Of a stretch of DNA of 35,323 nt, positions 32,636 through 35,323 are shown piece by piece. The DNA lies in the NCBI GenBank assembly GCA_934271085.1, contig CAKQQU010000012.1, positions 1 through 35,323 on the forward strand, in the 5' to 3' direction. Below the pieces are notes generated by a model. The model searched no databases. It was not told the origin of the DNA and saw only the letters and a program-made list of their open reading frames with translations. A program made the position numbers and the translations under genes. Origin of the DNA: an uncultured Bacillota bacterium. GTDB taxonomy: Bacteria > Bacillota > Dehalobacteriia > UBA4068. Each line of letters starts with the position of its first letter. The first letter of the stretch is position 1.

Positions 32636-34207
32636 ATGTCAAAGAAAAATAAAAAAAATCCATATCTGCAGATGCGTGCAGAGCTGTCTGCAGAAGATAG
32701 GCAAATGCTGGACGAGTTTATGAATGATGTGCGCTGCCGCCTTTGGTTGCCGCGGAAGCATGAGGCGGCCATACTCTCCGATTTTCGTAACGCGCTGATC
32801 TATTATCATAAACAAGATGTTTTTTTGCCTGAAGCCCTATACCGGCTTGATCCTGAAAAATTAGGTGATTTTTATTATAATGAGCGCTGCGACTGGTATC
32901 AGTTGGATTCCGCCGGCCAGATTTATCCTCTTTCCATGGATTATAAGTGGATGGCTGTGTTCCGCATTTCCATATACTTTGATCAGCCGGTAGTGCCTCA
33001 GCTTTTGCAGATGGCGCTTGATTTTACTATAAAGCGTTTTCCTGTTTTTGCCACTTCCGTAAAACGAGGATTTTTCTGGAATTATCTGGATGGCAGCAAA
33101 AAACGTTATTTGGCAGAGAAGGAACGTTTTATCCCCTGTTCAGATATTAAACTTTCTGCGGCAGGTGCTCAGCCTTTTAGGGTGATTTATCATAACAACA
33201 GGCTGAGCGTGGAGTTTTTCCATGTGCTTACCGATGGTACTGGCGGCGTCATATTTTTAACTACTCTGGCTGCCGAATACCTGCGCTTGCTTGGCCATGA
33301 TATTTCCTGCTCAGAACGGGTCTGGGATATTGCCGCAGCCCCCGGTAGGGAAGAGGCTTTGGATGAATTTCTGCGGGCTGACCCTCAGGCGGTGCCTCCC
33401 CCTTTAATGGAAGCCCCTGCTGTTCAGCTTGATGGCGCTTTGTCAGTTAATAAGCTTGCCCAGGTGCTGCATTTTGAGATGTCCGCGGAGCAACTGCTGC
33501 AGAAGGCCAAAAGCCATGGCGCCACCGTCACTGCCTATTTGCTTACCTGTATGTTTTTTGCCTGCAGGGACGCCAGTTCCGGCAAAGGTGTTATCAAGAT
33601 CCAGATGCCTATAAATATGCGGCAATTTTATCCTTCGCAAACCATGCGCAATTTTGCCCTATATGATATCATCCGCATCCCAAAAGATCAGATCAGGGAT
33701 TTTTCGGCAGTTCTGGATATGGTAAAACAGCAGATGGCCAAGGCTGTTTCTCCTGAATCGCTGCGCAATAACTTGGCTATGCCCGGCCATTTTGTCAGCT
33801 CTGTCAGGGGAGTTCCCCTGTTTTTGAAGCGCCCTTGCGCTCACCTGGTTTATCGTCTGGTAGGGGATAAAACCATAACAAATACTTTGTCAAATATCGG
33901 GGTCGTGAAGCTGCCTCCCGAAATGGAACCATTTATAGAAAAAATGGATTTTGTTTTGGGAACTGCAGTCAGCAACAGGGCTTCCTGCACTCTTATTACC
34001 GCAGGTAATAAGGCGGTGTTTACCATCAGCAAGCTTACCCATGACCCTTCCTTTGAAAACAGTATGCTGGCTGTTTTGAACTCCCAGGGGCTTTATCCTG
34101 AAATAACCGGCAGCAGGCCCTACGGCAGAAAAACTCCTGATAAGCAAAAGCATTCCGGCGCTACAGTTAAAAAAAGCAGGAAAGATAGAAATGGACGTAA
34201 AAAATAG
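32636..34207 (+). CDS. HxxxDG acyltransferase (alcohol acetyltransferase-like) with extra N-terminal region
   Basis: A 523-residue protein. From residue ~87 (WYQLDSAGQIYPLS) onward it resembles the gut-Bacillota proteins annotated as alcohol acetyltransferase or condensation-domain-like. The catalytic H196-V-L-T-D200-G motif fits the chloramphenicol acetyltransferase/condensation fold. Substrate is unknown. Residues ~20-60 are an added helical segment resembling the N-terminal part of HAAS/DUF1700 proteins (inference). Both termini are lysine-rich, suggesting contact with membrane or nucleic acid. No Shine-Dalgarno sequence lies before ATG 32636. The stop overlaps the next gene by 17 nt. Confidence 0.75.
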   Translation: MSKKNKKNPYLQMRAELSAEDRQMLDEFMNDVRCRLWLPRKHEAAILSDFRNALIYYHKQDVFLPEALYRLDPEKLGDFYYNERCDWYQLDSAGQIYPLSMDYKWMAVFRISIYFDQPVVPQLLQMALDFTIKRFPVFATSVKRGFFWNYLDGSKKRYLAEKERFIPCSDIKLSAAGAQPFRVIYHNNRLSVEFFHVLTDGTGGVIFLTTLAAEYLRLLGHDISCSERVWDIAAAPGREEALDEFLRADPQAVPPPLMEAPAVQLDGALSVNKLAQVLHFEMSAEQLLQKAKSHGATVTAYLLTCMFFACRDASSGKGVIKIQMPINMRQFYPSQTMRNFALYDIIRIPKDQIRDFSAVLDMVKQQMAKAVSPESLRNNLAMPGHFVSSVRGVPLFLKRPCAHLVYRLVGDKTITNTLSNIGVVKLPPEMEPFIEKMDFVLGTAVSNRASCTLITAGNKAVFTISKLTHDPSFENSMLAVLNSQGLYPEITGSRPYGRKTPDKQKHSGATVKKSRKDRNGRKK

Positions 34208-34766
34208 TTATCCTTATGTAAAAAGACGTTTTTTTACCATAGGCAGGCTGCGGAGCTGGTTGTTCTGGCTTTTTGCCGCAGCATTTCTGGCTTGCTTCAT
34301 CGTGAATATCTGCGTTGGCGGCAAACCCTGGTGCCTTTATATATTAGGCGGCGAGCTGCTGCTCTGGATGCTGGGGGTGGATCTGCCCCTTATCGAGAAC
34401 AGTTGGCTTGACTGGGCCACATCAGCTTTACTGGGATCTGCCGCCTACCTGGTTCTGCTGGATGTCTGCGGAGGTCTGGGAGGCTGGAGCCGCTTTGTGG
34501 TGCCGGTGCTGTGTTTTGCTCTGCTGATAGTGCAGGGAACTCTCTTTTTTGTTTTTTTCCGCAGCCGCCGCATCAATTCGCTGCCTATGTATTTTTTGAT
34601 AGCAGCCGGGTTGTGGGCTGTTCTCGGCGCTATTTTAGGATTGAATGAAATGAATTGGCCTACTATTGTGTTGGGCTCATTATCCCTGGCTTTGCTGCTG
34701 GTAAGCTTTATCATTTTCAGAGGCGACCTGCTGCGGGAATTGAAAAAGCGCTTTCATCTTCGTTGA
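34191..34766 (+). CDS. Six-helix membrane protein, DUF6320-like
   Basis: A 191-residue protein with six predicted membrane helices (about 23-42, 46-63, 77-93, 102-123, 132-150, 157-175) and a basic C-terminus. Sequence style (YPYVKRRFF start, paired with the acyltransferase) matches DUF6320 proteins. Those, as I recall, usually carry an N-terminal zinc ribbon; none is present here, since the protein has no CxxC pair. AGGAAAG lies 6 nt before the ATG, inside the end of the acyltransferase gene. The coupling suggests a membrane partner for the acyltransferase. Function unknown. Confidence 0.75.
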   Translation: MDVKNSYPYVKRRFFTIGRLRSWLFWLFAAAFLACFIVNICVGGKPWCLYILGGELLLWMLGVDLPLIENSWLDWATSALLGSAAYLVLLDVCGGLGGWSRFVVPVLCFALLIVQGTLFFVFFRSRRINSLPMYFLIAAGLWAVLGAILGLNEMNWPTIVLGSLSLALLLVSFIIFRGDLLRELKKRFHLR

Positions 34767-34768
34767 TC

Positions 34769-34792
34769 CAGATATCATGATTCAGATATCAT
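34769..34792 (+). repeat. Short direct repeat after the DUF6320-like gene
   Basis: CAGATATCAT occurs twice, at 34769-34778 and 34783-34792, just after the stop codon and before the terminator. Its origin is unclear; it may be a small local duplication. Confidence 0.5.
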
Positions 34793-34797
34793 ATAGT

Positions 34798-34830
34798 AAA
34801 ACCCGGAGGATAATTCCTCAGGGTTTTTTT
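34798..34830 (+). terminator. Terminator after the acyltransferase/DUF6320 pair
   Basis: The stem AAAACCC-GGAGG with CCTC-A-GGGTTTT (one G/A mismatch) and loop ATAATT is followed by T-run 34824-34830. Its end overlaps the stop codon of the convergent methyltransferase pseudogene. Confidence 0.85.
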
Positions 34831-35323
34831 AGCCCTTTTGCAGTTTTAGTATAAGATAGCTGGGAGTTTCTATAAATGCTTCATATCTTCCGGGGTATTT
34901 TTCCTGCCAGTCCCGGGGCGGCATAGGTTCGGCCATATCTGTAATGGTCAGGCCCGATCTGGTTATGGCCTGAAAATAATCGCTTAAAGTATGATGATAG
35001 CTGTAGCTTAAAAAGTTGCTGACATCATCATTGTATTCTATCTAGGGCTGAATATATCCCCGCAGGTTTTTGTCCAGGTAACGTACATTCCATTCCTCAT
35101 CATCAGGAAAATGACCTTCCCTGGCTATGGGGTATTGGGCGGTGTAAACTGGATGCAGCTGGGAAATAATGCATTGCCCATGAGGCTTAAGTAATGCGGC
35201 TATCCTGGCAAAAAGCGGCGCCAGCTCCTGTATATAATGAAATACTGTAGAGGAGAACACCAGGTCATACTGGTGGTCTGTAGCCATGTGGCAGATATCG
35301 CCTTGGAAAAATTGGGCCTGAGA
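34829..35323 (-). pseudogene. Class I SAM-dependent methyltransferase, interrupted by in-frame TAG; 5' end outside window
   Basis: The minus-strand frame enters at base 35323 and reads AQFFQGDICH...YDLVFSSTVFHYI...LAPLFARIAALLKPHGQCIISQLHP, the later motifs of a Rossmann methyltransferase. The SAM-binding glycine loop would lie outside the window. A TAG at 35042-35044 stops it after YIQP. Without any frameshift the frame then continues for 70 codons (IEYNDDVSNFLSYSYHH... to LKLQKG, TAA 34829-34831), which look like genuine methyltransferase C-terminus. A single change such as TGG to TAG is the simplest explanation. A sequencing error or suppression cannot be excluded. Confidence 0.8.

Noticed and set aside
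35042..35044. TAG read as pyrrolysine in the methyltransferase
   Set aside because: Pyrrolysine is known mainly in methylamine methyltransferases (MtmB, MtbB, MttB), not in small class I SAM enzymes. A nonsense mutation is simpler, and no pyl genes are in the window.
1..35323. Mobile elements, CRISPR arrays, prophage genes, tRNA or rRNA
   Set aside because: No transposase, integrase, regularly spaced repeats or RNA-gene signatures were seen; inverted repeats found are explained as terminators or local hairpins.

Overview
The window is a chromosomal block from a Bacillota (Firmicutes) bacterium. Supporting evidence is strong AGGAGG ribosome binding sites, GTG/TTG starts, the short zinc-type S14, a zinc-type S4, a zinc-lid adenylate kinase, the ECF-A1/A2/T module after rplQ, the cdaA-cdaR-glmM operon, and homologs of sporulation-associated proteins (CwlD, YlxY, YlmC/YmxH, MlpA-type M16 peptidase). 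A member of Negativicutes (Acidaminococcaceae-like) is my best guess, from the style of the KOW-domain protein and the single-chain pyruvate carboxylase; this is inference, not proof.

Layout. (1) 1-15060: the end of tuf, then the S10, spc and alpha ribosomal-protein superoperon on the + strand: rpsJ, rplC, rplD, rplW, rplB, rpsS, rplV, rpsC, rplP, rpmC, rpsQ, rplN, rplX, rplE, rpsN, rpsH, rplF, rplR, rpsE, rpmD, rplO, secY, adk, a KOW-domain gene, infA, rpmJ, rpsM, rpsK, rpsD, rpoA, rplQ, closed by a terminator. map, usual between adk and infA, is absent. (2) 15089-19426: ecfA1-ecfA2-ecfT-truA, then rplM-rpsI with their own strong promoter and a terminator. (3) 19437-22003: cwlD on the minus strand, divergent from a ylxY-like deacetylase gene and a D,D-carboxypeptidase gene, a peptidoglycan-modification set. 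(4) 22040-25670: a large single-chain pyruvate carboxylase gene with its own promoter and terminator. (5) 25834-28784, minus strand: M16 peptidase - dut - ylmC/ymxH - dapB, a gene order like that next to ylxY in other Bacillota. (6) 29011-32596: cdaA-cdaR-glmM, c-di-AMP synthesis and the peptidoglycan-precursor branch, preceded by a terminator-like hairpin in the leader. (7) 32636-34830: a membrane-associated pair, an HxxxDG acyltransferase with an extra N-terminal region and a six-helix DUF6320-like protein. (8) 34829-35323: the 3' part of a class I SAM methyltransferase gene, minus strand, interrupted by an in-frame amber codon.

Most of the window is conserved housekeeping DNA. The parts that depart from expectation are the acyltransferase/DUF6320 pair, the possible attenuator before cdaA, two substitutions at coupling or catalytic positions of the ECF module, the missing map gene, the extra 108-nt gap between rplF and rplR, and the amber-interrupted methyltransferase. 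I saw no CRISPR array, transposase, integrase, tRNA or rRNA.
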